Assembly: GCF_013409745.1 (NCBI RefSeq)
Contig: NZ_JACCBH010000001.1
Location: 1,240,001-1,304,000, forward strand
DNA: 64,000 nt
Direction: 5' to 3'
Source: Microbacterium pseudoresistens
Lineage (GTDB): Bacteria > Actinomycetota > Actinomycetes > Actinomycetales > Microbacteriaceae
The notes below the pieces were generated by a model. The model saw only the letters and a list, made by a program, of their open reading frames with translations, was not told where the DNA came from and did no database searches. Positions 16,132 to 25,282 of the stretch are shown in pieces. Both the position numbers and the translations under genes were made by a program. The stretch's first letter is position 1. The number at the start of each line of letters is the position of its first letter.

Positions 16132-17538
16132 ATGACCGACTTCGTGGGCGACACGGCGCGGATGCTGCCGAAGGGATTCCGGATCGGCGCGGCCACCGCA
16201 TCCGCGCAGGTCGAAGGAGCCGCGACCGCGGGGCGGCGCACGCCGAGCGTGTGGGATGCGTTCGCCGCGCAACCAGGGCGCATCCTCGACGGCAGCACGC
16301 CGGCCGTCACCGCCGACAGCTTCCACCGGTACGCGGAAGACGTTGCGCTGCTGGCCGAGCTCGGCGCGGACGCGTATCGGTTCTCGCTCGGATGGACCCG
16401 TCTGCAGCCGGGCGGGCGCGGGCCGCTGGATCCCGAGGGCGTCGCGTACTACGACCGCCTCATCGATGAGCTGCTCGCTGCCGGCATCGAGCCGTTCGTC
16501 ACGATCTCGCACTGGGATCTGCCCGTGGAGTATGAGCGGGGCTGGCTCGACCGCGGTACCGCCGAGGCTCTGGGCGAGTTCGCCGGGCTGGTCGGTGAGC
16601 GCTTCGGCGACCGGGTGGCGGCGTGGATCACGATCAACGAGCCCGCCACCGTCACGCTCAACGGTTACGCCCTGGGCATCCACGCTCCGGGCGAGGCGCT
16701 GCTGTTCGACGCGCTGCCCACCGTGCATCACCAGCTGCTCGGGCACGGGCTGGCCGTGCAGGCGCTGCGGGCGGCCGGGGTGACCGGCGGCATCGGGATC
16801 ACGAACGTGCACTCGCCCGTCGTCGCCGCATCCGATTCGCCCGACGATGCGGCGATGGCCGCCCTGTTCGACATCGTGCACAACCGCGTGTTCGCCGACC
16901 CCGTGCTGCTCGGCCGGTACCCCGAGGTGCCCGAGCAGTTCGCGGAGTTGTTCGGTGCGTTCGGCAGTGTTCCCGAGGCGGATCTTGCGACCATCGCGCA
17001 GCCACTGGACTTCTACGGGCTCAACTACTACATGCCCACGCGCATCGCCGCGGGCGCAGGAACGGGGGAGAGCCCCGACGGCGAGGCGGCCGCCATGGCA
17101 GAGCTGCCCTTCCGTCTCGAGGCGCTCGACGAGCATCCGACCACGGGCTTCGGCTGGCCCATCGCGCCCGAGTACTTCGGCATAGCGCTCGCCGAGGTGC
17201 GCGAGCGCTACGGCGATGCCCTGCCGCCGGTGTACATCACCGAGAACGGGGCGAGCTTCGCCGACGCCGCGGATGCCGAGGGCCGGGTCGACGACCCGGA
17301 CCGGATCGCATACCTCGCGGCGCATCTCGGATCCGCGCTCGCCGCGGTCGCTCCCGGCGGTGCCGCCGAAGGCGTGGAGCTGCGCGGCTACTTCGTCTGG
17401 TCGCTGCTGGACAACTGGGAATGGGCGGCCGGCTTCACCCAGCGGTTCGGCATCGTCCGCGTCGATTTCGACTCGGGCCGGCGCATCCCGAAAGCCTCGT
17501 ACCGCTGGCTGCAGGAGGTCCTGCGCCGTCGCGGGTGA
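16132..17538 (+). CDS. Family 1 beta-glucosidase
   Basis: 468-residue (beta/alpha)8 retaining glycosidase acting on cellobiose or aryl beta-glucosides in the cytoplasm. N-terminal FRIGAATASAQVEGA is the GH1 signature. Acid/base is Glu 170 in TINEPATVT; nucleophile is Glu 371 in YITENGASF. The C-terminal FVWSLLDNWEWAAGFTQRFG lines the glucose-binding site. GGAGG lies seven bases before the ATG. A -10-like TAGACT (16088-16093) precedes it, so it is likely a single-gene transcript. The following 135 bp (17539-17673) hold no convincing gene; on the minus strand a short frame ending HIVILTDRPAVNAALDAF may be a remnant. Confidence 0.95.
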   Translation: MTDFVGDTARMLPKGFRIGAATASAQVEGAATAGRRTPSVWDAFAAQPGRILDGSTPAVTADSFHRYAEDVALLAELGADAYRFSLGWTRLQPGGRGPLDPEGVAYYDRLIDELLAAGIEPFVTISHWDLPVEYERGWLDRGTAEALGEFAGLVGERFGDRVAAWITINEPATVTLNGYALGIHAPGEALLFDALPTVHHQLLGHGLAVQALRAAGVTGGIGITNVHSPVVAASDSPDDAAMAALFDIVHNRVFADPVLLGRYPEVPEQFAELFGAFGSVPEADLATIAQPLDFYGLNYYMPTRIAAGAGTGESPDGEAAAMAELPFRLEALDEHPTTGFGWPIAPEYFGIALAEVRERYGDALPPVYITENGASFADAADAEGRVDDPDRIAYLAAHLGSALAAVAPGGAAEGVELRGYFVWSLLDNWEWAAGFTQRFGIVRVDFDSGRRIPKASYRWLQEVLRRRG

Positions 17539-17673
17539 GCGGAGGTCGCCATCAGACCCGACCGTGCCGTGCTCGATGAGCGAACGCGTCGAGCGCGGCG
17601 TTGACGGCGGGGCGATCGGTCAGGATGACGATGTGGAGAATCCGGTGGACGGTTGAGCCGCGGTCTTCTTCGA

Positions 17674-18654
17674 TCAGTCGCGCACGCGATTCTCGCGAAC
17701 GACGACGTCGCTGACGAGCGCGCGAGGTGGGTGCTCGGAAGAAAGCCGGGCAACTGTGTTTGTCGCGTTGGAGGCACCGCATGCCGCACCCACAGTGAGG
17801 TGCTGTGCCCACGACGAGTGCGGGTGGTGGAGGAAACTCCACACGAGCCCTGCGGTGAAGGCATCACCAGAGCCGACAGAGCTTCGAGTATTGACGCGCG
17901 GTGGGACGATCTCCAGCACCTCCATTGAGGTGCGCGCCTGCGCGGAACCCGATCCGTTGGTGATGATCACGGTCTCAGTGCCGTCCTGCAGCCACTTGGA
18001 GACCAGCTTTTCCGAGCTTGTCGATGCCGCGGATGCGAGGTCTGCCAGTTCATCACGGTTGACCTTCACGATGGTCGGCACAGCCTCCGCGCCGTAGGCG
18101 AGCGCGGCACCATGCGCGTCGAGAAGCGACGGTACACCGGCAGCTCGAGCTGCTCGGATCCAATCTGCGTAGAACCCCGATGGGAGGCCCGGCGGCAGAC
18201 TGCCTGTACAGATGACGAACGTCGCATCGTCGATTGAGGTGGCGGCCAGTGCATGCAGTGCTTCTCGCTCGGCGTCGTCCAGTACCGGTCCAACTGCGTT
18301 GTAGACGGTCGCATTCTCTGGGTCTGACTGATCTACGAGCACTTCGTTGACACGCGTCCACTCGGAGATCGCGACTGTCTCGGCCTCGAGGTTCTCCGCA
18401 GTCATCAATGCGGCCTGCAGTTCGCCAGTAGGACCTCCGAGCGGGCCGACAAGAATCGGCGACAGGACACGTTCGGTGTCGCTGATCGCGAACTCGGGGG
18501 TCGCGAGTTGCTGGAGTACGCGCGCGACGTTCACGCCCTTCCCTCCTGCGAGTGTTTCGCTGCGCGTGAGCCGGTGGACGGCGCCGGGGGTGTTGGTGGG
18601 CACGACGAGCAGTCGCTCGATGGCCGGATTGAGCGAAGCGACTACGACCTTCAT
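17674..18654 (-). CDS. PfkB family hexose kinase (1-phosphofructokinase type)
   Basis: 326-residue ribokinase-fold kinase. MKVVVASLNPAIERLLVV and LAGGKGVNVARVLQQL (the GGKGxNvA motif binding the sugar) are typical of 1-phosphofructokinase and tagatose-6-phosphate kinase; the C-terminal RSSVGSGDAFTAGLVWSF holds the catalytic Asp and anion hole. The ATG overlaps the stop of the FGGY kinase upstream by four bases (ATGA). It is the last gene of the six-gene leftward operon. With an FGGY kinase and an aldolase alongside, the likely job is a second phosphorylation before cleavage. Base composition here is less GC-rich than in the flanking housekeeping genes. Confidence 0.88.
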   Translation of the reverse strand: MKVVVASLNPAIERLLVVPTNTPGAVHRLTRSETLAGGKGVNVARVLQQLATPEFAISDTERVLSPILVGPLGGPTGELQAALMTAENLEAETVAISEWTRVNEVLVDQSDPENATVYNAVGPVLDDAEREALHALAATSIDDATFVICTGSLPPGLPSGFYADWIRAARAAGVPSLLDAHGAALAYGAEAVPTIVKVNRDELADLASAASTSSEKLVSKWLQDGTETVIITNGSGSAQARTSMEVLEIVPPRVNTRSSVGSGDAFTAGLVWSFLHHPHSSWAQHLTVGAACGASNATNTVARLSSEHPPRALVSDVVVRENRVRD

Positions 18655-20003
18655 CGTGCACTCGAATTCTCGTGGGCGGAGCGGGCGAGGTGCGCCGCAC
18701 CGATCGCGACAGCTTCCCCGAGCTCGCTGACATGCAGCGCGATGCCCCACATCTGCTCGCGATGCTGCACCAGCTCCGCGCGTTGGAACAATGAGCCGGT
18801 GAGTGTTACGGAGTCGATGTTCGGCAGTGTCCTCCCTGCGAGCAGAGCGAGCGTATCGCCGATGCGCTGTGACAGCTGTGAGACGCATGAGCGTACGATC
18901 TGCTCGGGGGCGTCTTCCGCACGTGCGCCGGTGATGGTGAACAGCTCGTCATTGATCTGGCGCAGGTCGGTGACGGTGAACTCAACCGTGTCTGCGCCTG
19001 CGTTCGTTCCTCCGGTATCAGGATTGATAGCAGCGAGAAGACGGTCGAAATCGCCGTCCAGGAGTTGGTCGGCGAGCTGCTGAAGGATCTTGCCCGTGGG
19101 CAGGCCCCACCCGAGAACGTTCTGTCCCTCGAGCCATCCGGGCTCAACATCCGCGCACAGGGCCCACAGCTCCTCGTTCGGCAGTGTAGAGGTACCGGTG
19201 ATCATGACGTACTCAGCGGTTCCGATGGAATCGAGGACGGTGCAGTTCGTGAGCATGGCGTTGGCGTAGGCAGCCAACACCTGGTCGTGGCCACCGACAT
19301 AGACCGCCGCGTCGTCGGCGAGCTCGACCCCGGGAAGGCGGTCTGCGCGGATAGCTCCAAGCCGTGTTCCGGGGTGGGCGACTGGCACGATGAGCGACGA
19401 GGCGAGGCCCAGGCGATCCAGCGTGGGTTGGTGCGGCTTGAGGGTGGCGAGGTCGAACAGCTGGCTGTGGGTGACCTGCGTCGTGCTCGCCGCCCATTCG
19501 CCGGACAAGCAGAATCCGAGAAAACTCCCGAAATCAACCCAGTGCGCGGTGCGAGCCCACACGGGAGCGTCCTGCGTGCGGAGCTGCGCGATGCGTTCGG
19601 GGGTCTGGTTGTCGCGGAACCGCATGCCGGAGACCGAATAGTGCTGCGGTGAGTCCAACCAGGCGACGTCCTGAGGGACGAGAACGCGCCGGGGCCACGT
19701 CTCCCACCATGCACGGGACCCAGCGAGGGGTGCGCCGTGCTCATCGACAGGGAAAGACTCCTCCTGCCCGAACGTTCCGATAGAGATTGCAGCAAGAGCG
19801 CCGGAGTATGCCGCAAGCGTTGCGGCATACTCCATGACGAGCTCTTGGACGTGAGTCCACACGGCGTCGCCGTGGTGGTAGGTTTCGCCGTTGGTCACGG
19901 ACGCCGGTGTGCGCACTCGGAGGGGGTCGAGCACGAGCCCCTCCGCCGTGATGCCGACGACTTTGATGTGCGTCGTGCCGACGTCAATTCCCAGAAACCA
20001 CAT
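18651..20003 (-). CDS. FGGY family carbohydrate kinase
   Basis: 450-residue sugar kinase. N-terminal FLGIDVGTTHIKVVGIT is the phosphate-1 loop of the actin-like fold; SIGTFGQEESFPVDEHGAPL is the substrate-side motif; VYVGGHDQVLAAYANAM and SVTLTGSLFQRAELVQHR correspond to the FGGY adenosine region. Members phosphorylate ribulose, xylulose, fuculose, glycerol or AI-2; the substrate cannot be read from sequence. It lies three bases after the aldolase stop and overlaps the PfkB gene. LsrK, which phosphorylates AI-2, is of this family and also sits with an LsrF-type aldolase and an ABC importer, an analogy worth noting. Confidence 0.88.
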   Translation of the reverse strand: MWFLGIDVGTTHIKVVGITAEGLVLDPLRVRTPASVTNGETYHHGDAVWTHVQELVMEYAATLAAYSGALAAISIGTFGQEESFPVDEHGAPLAGSRAWWETWPRRVLVPQDVAWLDSPQHYSVSGMRFRDNQTPERIAQLRTQDAPVWARTAHWVDFGSFLGFCLSGEWAASTTQVTHSQLFDLATLKPHQPTLDRLGLASSLIVPVAHPGTRLGAIRADRLPGVELADDAAVYVGGHDQVLAAYANAMLTNCTVLDSIGTAEYVMITGTSTLPNEELWALCADVEPGWLEGQNVLGWGLPTGKILQQLADQLLDGDFDRLLAAINPDTGGTNAGADTVEFTVTDLRQINDELFTITGARAEDAPEQIVRSCVSQLSQRIGDTLALLAGRTLPNIDSVTLTGSLFQRAELVQHREQMWGIALHVSELGEAVAIGAAHLARSAHENSSAR

Positions 20004-20006
20004 GTG

Positions 20007-20846
20007 TCAGCCCGAAACCTGCGCCGGGGCGACATCGTGATGGACGACCTGACGCAGACCTCGCAGCACCCGTGCGGGGTCTTCAGCACGAAAAACGCGA
20101 CGGCCGAACATAACACCCGCTGCGCCCGCTTCGATGGAGTCGGCGGCCAGCTGGTAGGTCTCCTCCGGCGACTCGCCGCCGGGCCCACCCGCGACGAGGA
20201 TCGGCGCATAGCAGGTCTCGACAACCGGGGCGAAGCGCTCCACGGATCCGTTCCAGATGACTTTGACGATGTCTGCGCCGATGTCAGCGGAGATCCGACA
20301 GTACAGGCTGAGCACCTCCGGGGAGACTGCACCGTCCCCTTCTGCTTCCAGTGCAGAACGCGGCTCGATGATGACAGCCAGGCCGAGGCGCTCGGCGTCT
20401 CGCACGATGCGGGCGTTCCGCTCGACCTCTGCCCGCTCGAGGGTGCTGTCGCGCTGACCGAGGTACATGTAGGTCATGACCGCATCGATACCCGAGGCGG
20501 CGACCTCTTCGAGAGAGGCGAGCTGCGCGAGCACGCCCTCGCTGCGTCCGTCCTGACCGGGTGTGTAGATACGGCGGCCGTGGTTCTTCCAATCCAAGTG
20601 GAGCACGAAACCGGGGCGGTTGCGTCCTGCGAAGAAGTCCTCCGTGTGGCGGACCATCCCTGGTGAAACCATGACGCCGTCAGCTTCATCGAGCTGGGCG
20701 AAGACGTTGGCGATCTCCGCCTTCGTCCTCAGGCCGGCCGGAGGCCCGCTCATGACTCCATGCGACGCGGCGACCACCACGCCTCGTTTGGTCGCGGCAT
20801 CCAGTACGCGGCCGAGGCGGATCTTCTTACCAGTGCGGGAATCCAT
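20007..20846 (-). CDS. Class I aldolase of the DhnA/LsrF (DeoC/LacD) family
   Basis: 279 residues starting MDSRTGKKIRLGRVL, matching the LsrF/DhnA opening (RLxRIFNPKTGK). VVAASHGVMSGPPAGLR replaces the LsrF segment AFDHGYFQGPTTGLE. The Schiff-base lysine is expected in ADIVKVIWNGSVERF; the phosphate site is ILVAGGPGGESPE plus GVMFGRRVFRAEDP. Members cleave or form C-C bonds in phosphorylated ketoses. ATG 20846 is preceded by AAAGGG; an earlier ATG adds 11 non-conserved residues. It lies between the binding-protein gene and the FGGY kinase in one operon. Confidence 0.85.
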   Translation of the reverse strand: MDSRTGKKIRLGRVLDAATKRGVVVAASHGVMSGPPAGLRTKAEIANVFAQLDEADGVMVSPGMVRHTEDFFAGRNRPGFVLHLDWKNHGRRIYTPGQDGRSEGVLAQLASLEEVAASGIDAVMTYMYLGQRDSTLERAEVERNARIVRDAERLGLAVIIEPRSALEAEGDGAVSPEVLSLYCRISADIGADIVKVIWNGSVERFAPVVETCYAPILVAGGPGGESPEETYQLAADSIEAGAAGVMFGRRVFRAEDPARVLRGLRQVVHHDVAPAQVSG

Positions 20847-20909
20847 CAGAACCCTTTCTTCTTCATGGGCCGGCCGCACGAGATGCGGCCGGCCCGTGGA
20901 TGGTTGGTG

Positions 20910-21908
20910 TCAGCTCGCCGGGCAGTCGAAGCTGTACAGATACTTCTGGATCTCAGGGTCATCGAGGTTGTCGGCTGTGGCGACGACCGCTCCGGTGGTG
21001 ATGACCTCCTCGACCTTGTCGCCGTTGAGCGCGTTGAAAGCCTGCTCGGCAGCCTGTACTCCTTCGTCGTACGGCTTCAAGACCACTTGAGCGAACACGT
21101 CGCCGTTGCGGATCTGGTCGATCCCGGGAGGGTTGGCATTGAACCCGACGACCTTCACCTTGTCCTGCACCGCGGCGGACTTCAGCGCGGCGACGGCCCC
21201 CTCGGTGTTGAAGGCTGCGGTGCTGAAGATGCCGACCAGGTCCGGGTTGGCGGCAATGGCCGCTGACACGATGGATTCCGCGGTCTGCACGCTGTTGTTC
21301 GAATACTGCTGACCGAGGTAGTCGATGCCGTCGATCGCGCTGACCGCGTCGGCGAAGCCCTCTTCTCGGGCGTCGGTGGTCGTGACCCCGGCAGTCAGGT
21401 TCACGGTGAGAACCGAACCGGACTCGCCGCCGAGAGCTTCGGCGAGAGTGTCTGCCGCGACCTTCCCCGCCTCCTCGTTGTCCGAAGACACCTGTGACTC
21501 GGCGATGGATGGGTCATCAAGGGTGGTATCGACGAGGATGACCTTGATACCGGCGTCGACTGCCTCGCGCAGCGGGGCGTACAGGGCCTTGCTGTCGGTG
21601 GGCGCGATGATGATGGCGTCCGGGCGGGTGGCGATGACGGACTGGAGGATCGGGATCTGGTCCGTCGGGCTGAAGCTGTTGGGTGCCTGGACATCGACCG
21701 TGGCGCCGTTCTTGTCCGCGACGGCCTGGACGCCGCACGCGACAGAGCCGTAGTAGGCATCGTTCGCTACGCCGGGAATGAGGGCGATGCTATAGGAGCC
21801 GCCCTCACCGCTTTCGTCCGGGGCGGAGCCGCTGCTCGCGCATCCTGTCAGTGACGCCAGGAGCGCAGTCGCAGCAAGGGCTGCGGTGACCTTGCGGGTC
21901 TTCTTCAT
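20910..21908 (-). CDS. Sugar ABC transporter substrate-binding lipoprotein (RbsB/FrcB type)
   Basis: 332 residues with a lipoprotein signal ending LASLTGC (Cys 23). The mature part is a periplasmic-binding-protein type 1 fold: YSIALIPGVANDAYYGSVACG, then TRPDAIIIAPTDSKALYAPL and IKVILVDTTLDDP, as in ribose-, fructose- and AI-2-binding proteins. The protein captures the sugar outside the cell for the permease and ATPase encoded just upstream. GAGAGAA precedes the ATG. It is the third gene of the operon. Confidence 0.92.
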   Translation of the reverse strand: MKKTRKVTAALAATALLASLTGCASSGSAPDESGEGGSYSIALIPGVANDAYYGSVACGVQAVADKNGATVDVQAPNSFSPTDQIPILQSVIATRPDAIIIAPTDSKALYAPLREAVDAGIKVILVDTTLDDPSIAESQVSSDNEEAGKVAADTLAEALGGESGSVLTVNLTAGVTTTDAREEGFADAVSAIDGIDYLGQQYSNNSVQTAESIVSAAIAANPDLVGIFSTAAFNTEGAVAALKSAAVQDKVKVVGFNANPPGIDQIRNGDVFAQVVLKPYDEGVQAAEQAFNALNGDKVEEVITTGAVVATADNLDDPEIQKYLYSFDCPAS

Positions 21909-21948
21909 TGTTCTCTCCTTCAGAGTGATGGATGGTGCGGTACTCGGG

Positions 21949-22971
21949 CTAACGGCGCGGTGAACGGGATCGTCGGCGAAGCTGGTCGAGATACACCGCG
22001 GCGACGAGGACGACTCCGACGGCGAAATCGCGCCAGAAGCTGTTCAGCCCGACGATGACAAGACCGTTGGCGAGCGTCGCGGGGATGAGGGTTCCGACGA
22101 CGGTGCCGATCATCGTTCCGATACCGCCGAAGAGGGAGGTGCCGCCGATGACGACGGCTGCGATGACGTTGAGGTTGTCAGTCGCGTGGCCGGCGAGCGT
22201 GGTGGTTCCAAACTTCGCGTAGCTGAGGATTCCCGCGACACCTGCGAGCATCCCGGCGATCGCGTAGACCTTGAGGAGGTGGCGGTCGACGTTGACTCCG
22301 GCACGACGGGCGGCCTCTGCATTCGAGCCGACGGCATAGGTGTGACGTCCGAAGCGGGTGGCCCAGAGGACGAGGCCGCCGATGAGAGCAACGGCGACAG
22401 CGATGATGACGAGGATCGGGATGCCGATCACCCGACCGAACCCGACGGAGTCGACGAGTTCCATCGGGACGTTCTTCAGGTCGTTGCCGTTGGTGATGAT
22501 CTGCGCCAGGCCTTGGGCAGCGCCATAGGAACCGAGTGTTGTGATCAGTGGTGGGACGCGGAGCTTCGTGATCACGAGTCCGTTGACGCAGCCCCAGGCG
22601 ATACCGGCGATGAGCGCTGCGACGATGCCCGCGATGCTCGCGCCCCATCCGGCGCTGCCGAACCACTCCATCACTTTGGCGGCGATGACCCCGGAGAAGA
22701 CGAGAACGGAACCGACTGAGAGGTCAACGCCACCAGTGATCAACACGAACGTCGCGCCGACAGCCATGACCAGCAGCAGGGCGGCGTTGATGAGGATCTG
22801 CGTGAAGTTCTGCGCGGTGAAGAACGACCGGAAGTTCAGTGTGGCGAAGACGGCGACGATGAGGACCAGGACGAGGGTGATGTCCGTGGCGCTGCCGAGG
22901 ACACGTGGGAGGGCAAACCTGCGGCTGGGTGCGTGGGTCGTCTCGGTCTTGGTGGTTTCACCGATGCTCAT
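21949..22971 (-). CDS. Sugar ABC transporter permease (RbsC/FrcC type)
   Basis: 340-residue membrane protein with about ten helices. LVMAVGATFVLITGGVDLSVGS is the hallmark of ribose-type permeases, and VIGGTSLFGGIGTMIGTVVGTLIPATLANGL is their conserved C-terminal loop. The ATG overlaps the ATPase stop by four bases (ATGA, 22968-22971), giving translational coupling. It works with the single-domain ATPase upstream, probably as a homodimer. Confidence 0.92.
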   Translation of the reverse strand: MSIGETTKTETTHAPSRRFALPRVLGSATDITLVLVLIVAVFATLNFRSFFTAQNFTQILINAALLLVMAVGATFVLITGGVDLSVGSVLVFSGVIAAKVMEWFGSAGWGASIAGIVAALIAGIAWGCVNGLVITKLRVPPLITTLGSYGAAQGLAQIITNGNDLKNVPMELVDSVGFGRVIGIPILVIIAVAVALIGGLVLWATRFGRHTYAVGSNAEAARRAGVNVDRHLLKVYAIAGMLAGVAGILSYAKFGTTTLAGHATDNLNVIAAVVIGGTSLFGGIGTMIGTVVGTLIPATLANGLVIVGLNSFWRDFAVGVVLVAAVYLDQLRRRSRSPRR

Positions 22972-23735
22972 GCCGCGCTCTCCTGCGTCCATGCGCCGGT
23001 CATCGCTCCGACGATCTGTTCCTCGTTGGTCTCCGACGTCTTCAGCTGCGCAACTCGACGGCCGAGCCGCAACACCTCGATGCGGTCCGCAACCTGGATG
23101 ACGTCCGGGAGGCTGTGGCTGATCAGGATGACGGATCGGCCGGACTGACGAACCAGATCGATGAGCGTTAGCACCGCCTGGGTCTGCGGAACGCCCAGTG
23201 CAGCAGTGGGTTCGTCCATGATGACGAGTTTGTTCGCCCAGGTCACCGCACGGGCGACAGCGACGCTCTGCTGTTGTCCACCGGAGAGGTTGCTCACGGG
23301 AGCGGAGACATCCTTGATCTTTACTCTCAGGTCCGTGAGGACCTGAGAGGCTTCGTCGCGCATGGACCTTTTCGCGAGGACTCCCATCGCTCCCAGAAGT
23401 CCGCTGCGGACGCGTTCGCGACCGAGGAACAGATTGCTGGGAGTGTCCAAGTCGGGAGCGAGGGCAAGGTCTTGATAGACGGTTTCGATGCCGAGTGCTT
23501 GGACCTCTTTGGGGTGCCATCCACCGATGGGGCGACCTTCGAAGAGCACCTCGCCGGAATCGGGTGTGTTCACCCCGCAGATCGTCTTAATCAAGGTGCT
23601 CTTGCCCGCACCGTTGTCCCCCATCAGGGCCACCACCTCGCCGGCGTGAATCTCGAAGCTCGCTCCACGTAGTGCTTCAACGGCGCCGAAGTGCTTGACC
23701 ACCTCGCGGGCCTCGAGGAGAGGAGTCGTCGTCAT
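22968..23735 (-). CDS. Sugar ABC transporter ATP-binding protein, single domain (FrcA-like)
   Basis: 255 residues with one nucleotide-binding domain: Walker A GDNGAGKST, Q-loop VYQDLALAP, signature LSGGQQQSVAVARA, Walker B KLVIMDEPTAAL and H-loop LISHSL. RbsA-type partners usually carry two fused domains of about 500 residues; the single-domain form resembles FrcA of fructose importers. First gene of the leftward operon. Two starts are possible, ATG 23735 (chosen) or GTG 23753; neither has a strong ribosome-binding site. Confidence 0.9.
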   Translation of the reverse strand: MTTTPLLEAREVVKHFGAVEALRGASFEIHAGEVVALMGDNGAGKSTLIKTICGVNTPDSGEVLFEGRPIGGWHPKEVQALGIETVYQDLALAPDLDTPSNLFLGRERVRSGLLGAMGVLAKRSMRDEASQVLTDLRVKIKDVSAPVSNLSGGQQQSVAVARAVTWANKLVIMDEPTAALGVPQTQAVLTLIDLVRQSGRSVILISHSLPDVIQVADRIEVLRLGRRVAQLKTSETNEEQIVGAMTGAWTQESAA

Positions 23736-23810
23736 AGTTTTGCCAATCTGCACTGATCAGAATCTTGATGGATGCCAGCTAAGCGTAGTTATGCCTAAAA
23801 CACAACATGT

Positions 23811-23839
23811 TTGATGCTTAAAATTCAGTAGACTGAATA
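23811..23839 (+). promoter_or_regulatory. Promoter and palindromic operator for the FAD oxidase gene
   Basis: TTGATG (23811-23816), a 17-base spacer and TGAATA (23834-23839) form a plausible promoter. Inside lies the palindrome ATTCAGT-AG-ACTGAAT (23823-23838), a good candidate operator for the YhfZ-like regulator encoded downstream. The whole divergent region (23736-23887) is notably AT-rich and also holds AACATGTT (23804-23811) and inversely repeated TAAGC/GCTTA, so a shared control of both operons is likely. Confidence 0.5.
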
Positions 23840-23887
23840 TTGAGAGCTGTGTAAAGTGAGTCCATCGACCAACGAAGGAGTTCCGTC

Positions 23888-25282
23888 ATGACCACCACTC
23901 TTGCGACGGGCGCGCTCGTGGATGCGCTCGGCGTCGACGCCGTCCTCACGGCCGATTCTGTACGGGACGCCGCTAGCCACGACACGTGGCCGGTTGCGAC
24001 GGTGTGGCAGAAGCTCGGCCGGCACCCGTACCGCCCCGACATGGTGGTGCGAGTGAGGAGCGTCAAGGAGATCCAGTCGGTCGTGAACATCGCGAGGGAA
24101 TCCAAGACTCCTCTCACCGCCCGTGGGCTCGGGTCCTCGGTCACGGGCCAGCCGCTTCCGATGCGCGGCGGCATCGTTCTGGACACGTCCGGACTGGTGG
24201 GAGAACCCAGCCTCAATGAGGTCGACGCCACAGTCACCGTCCCCGCGGGAGTAATGGGCGGCGACCTGGAAACGTGGCTGAACGAGCGCGGTTACACCCT
24301 CAACCACTTTCCCCAGTCCCTGTACCGCTCCACCCTCGGCGGCTGGGTGGCGACGCGGGCGACCGGTCAGTTCTCATCGAAGTACGGCGGCATCGAGAAC
24401 CTTCTGATCTCCTACGAGTGCGTTCTCGCCGACGGCACCGTGGCGTGGCTCGGGCAGCGGCCGCGGGCGGCGATGGGACCCGACCTCAAGCAGCTGCTGA
24501 TCGGCTCGGAAGGGACCCTCGGCATCGTCACCGGAGTGACGCTCAAGGTGTTCGCGCAAGCCGAAGCGCGCTCCATCGACGCATTCGTGCTCCCGGATGT
24601 CCAGGCGGGCATCGACGCGATGCGCGAGATCGCACAGGCTGAGCTCAAGCCTTTCCTCGTGCGTTTCTATGATGCGGATGAGGCTCGCCACGCTGCCCCG
24701 GGGGCGGCGGCTGATGCTCCACTGCTGTTCCTCGGTTCTGAAGGGGTGGGTGGCGTGGTCGAAGCGGAGTTCGCCGCTCTCACCTCTATCGTCGAGCGTC
24801 ACGGCGGATCGTCTATCGGCGCGGAGCCTGTGCGTGGGTGGCTCGGCAGACGCTTTGACTTCTCCACCGTCGAGAACCTGCTCGCTACGCCGGGCGGATA
24901 CGCGGAAACAGTGGAGATCGCCAACATGTGGAGCCGACTGCCGGCGATGTACGACGAGCTCAAGACAGCGCTCGCTCCGTACGCCGACGAGGTCCTTGGT
25001 CACTTCTCGCACATCTACGAACAGGGATCGTCCCTGTACATGATCCTCCTCGGGCACGCCTCCAACGACGAAGAAGCACTTGATCGACTCGAGACCATCT
25101 GGGCAACCGCGATGGAGATCGTCGTCGCCCATGACGGCGAGGTCTCCCACCACCATGGCGGTGGCCTGGCCCGCCAGGCGTGGGTGGAACGCTCCCTCGG
25201 AACCGGCTTCCCGGTCCTGCAGAAGATCAAGGCGGCGCTCGACCCCGAAGGAATCCTCAACCCTGGCAAGCTCGGCATGTGA
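23888..25282 (+). CDS. FAD-linked oxidase (glycolate oxidase / alkyl-DHAP synthase-like)
   Basis: 464-residue flavoenzyme of the VAO/PCMH fold. FAD-binding features: LTARGLGSSVTGQPLPMRGG (pyrophosphate loop), then STLGGWVATRATGQFSSKYG and LLIGSEGTLGIVTGVTLKVF. The C-terminal motif GEVSHHHGGGLAR matches alkyl-dihydroxyacetone-phosphate synthases and GlcD-like enzymes. It likely oxidises a hydroxy acid or polyol, or handles a DHAP-type intermediate. It is divergent from the sugar operon and its stop overlaps the regulator ATG by one base (TGATG). GAAGGAG precedes the start. Confidence 0.85.
   Translation: MTTTLATGALVDALGVDAVLTADSVRDAASHDTWPVATVWQKLGRHPYRPDMVVRVRSVKEIQSVVNIARESKTPLTARGLGSSVTGQPLPMRGGIVLDTSGLVGEPSLNEVDATVTVPAGVMGGDLETWLNERGYTLNHFPQSLYRSTLGGWVATRATGQFSSKYGGIENLLISYECVLADGTVAWLGQRPRAAMGPDLKQLLIGSEGTLGIVTGVTLKVFAQAEARSIDAFVLPDVQAGIDAMREIAQAELKPFLVRFYDADEARHAAPGAAADAPLLFLGSEGVGGVVEAEFAALTSIVERHGGSSIGAEPVRGWLGRRFDFSTVENLLATPGGYAETVEIANMWSRLPAMYDELKTALAPYADEVLGHFSHIYEQGSSLYMILLGHASNDEEALDRLETIWATAMEIVVAHDGEVSHHHGGGLARQAWVERSLGTGFPVLQKIKAALDPEGILNPGKLGM

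Noticed and set aside
18651..20846. Calling the kinase/aldolase pair lsrK/lsrF for AI-2 processing
   Set aside because: Only family-level resemblance; LsrG and LsrR are absent, and PfkB and an FAD oxidase are present, so the substrate is left open.
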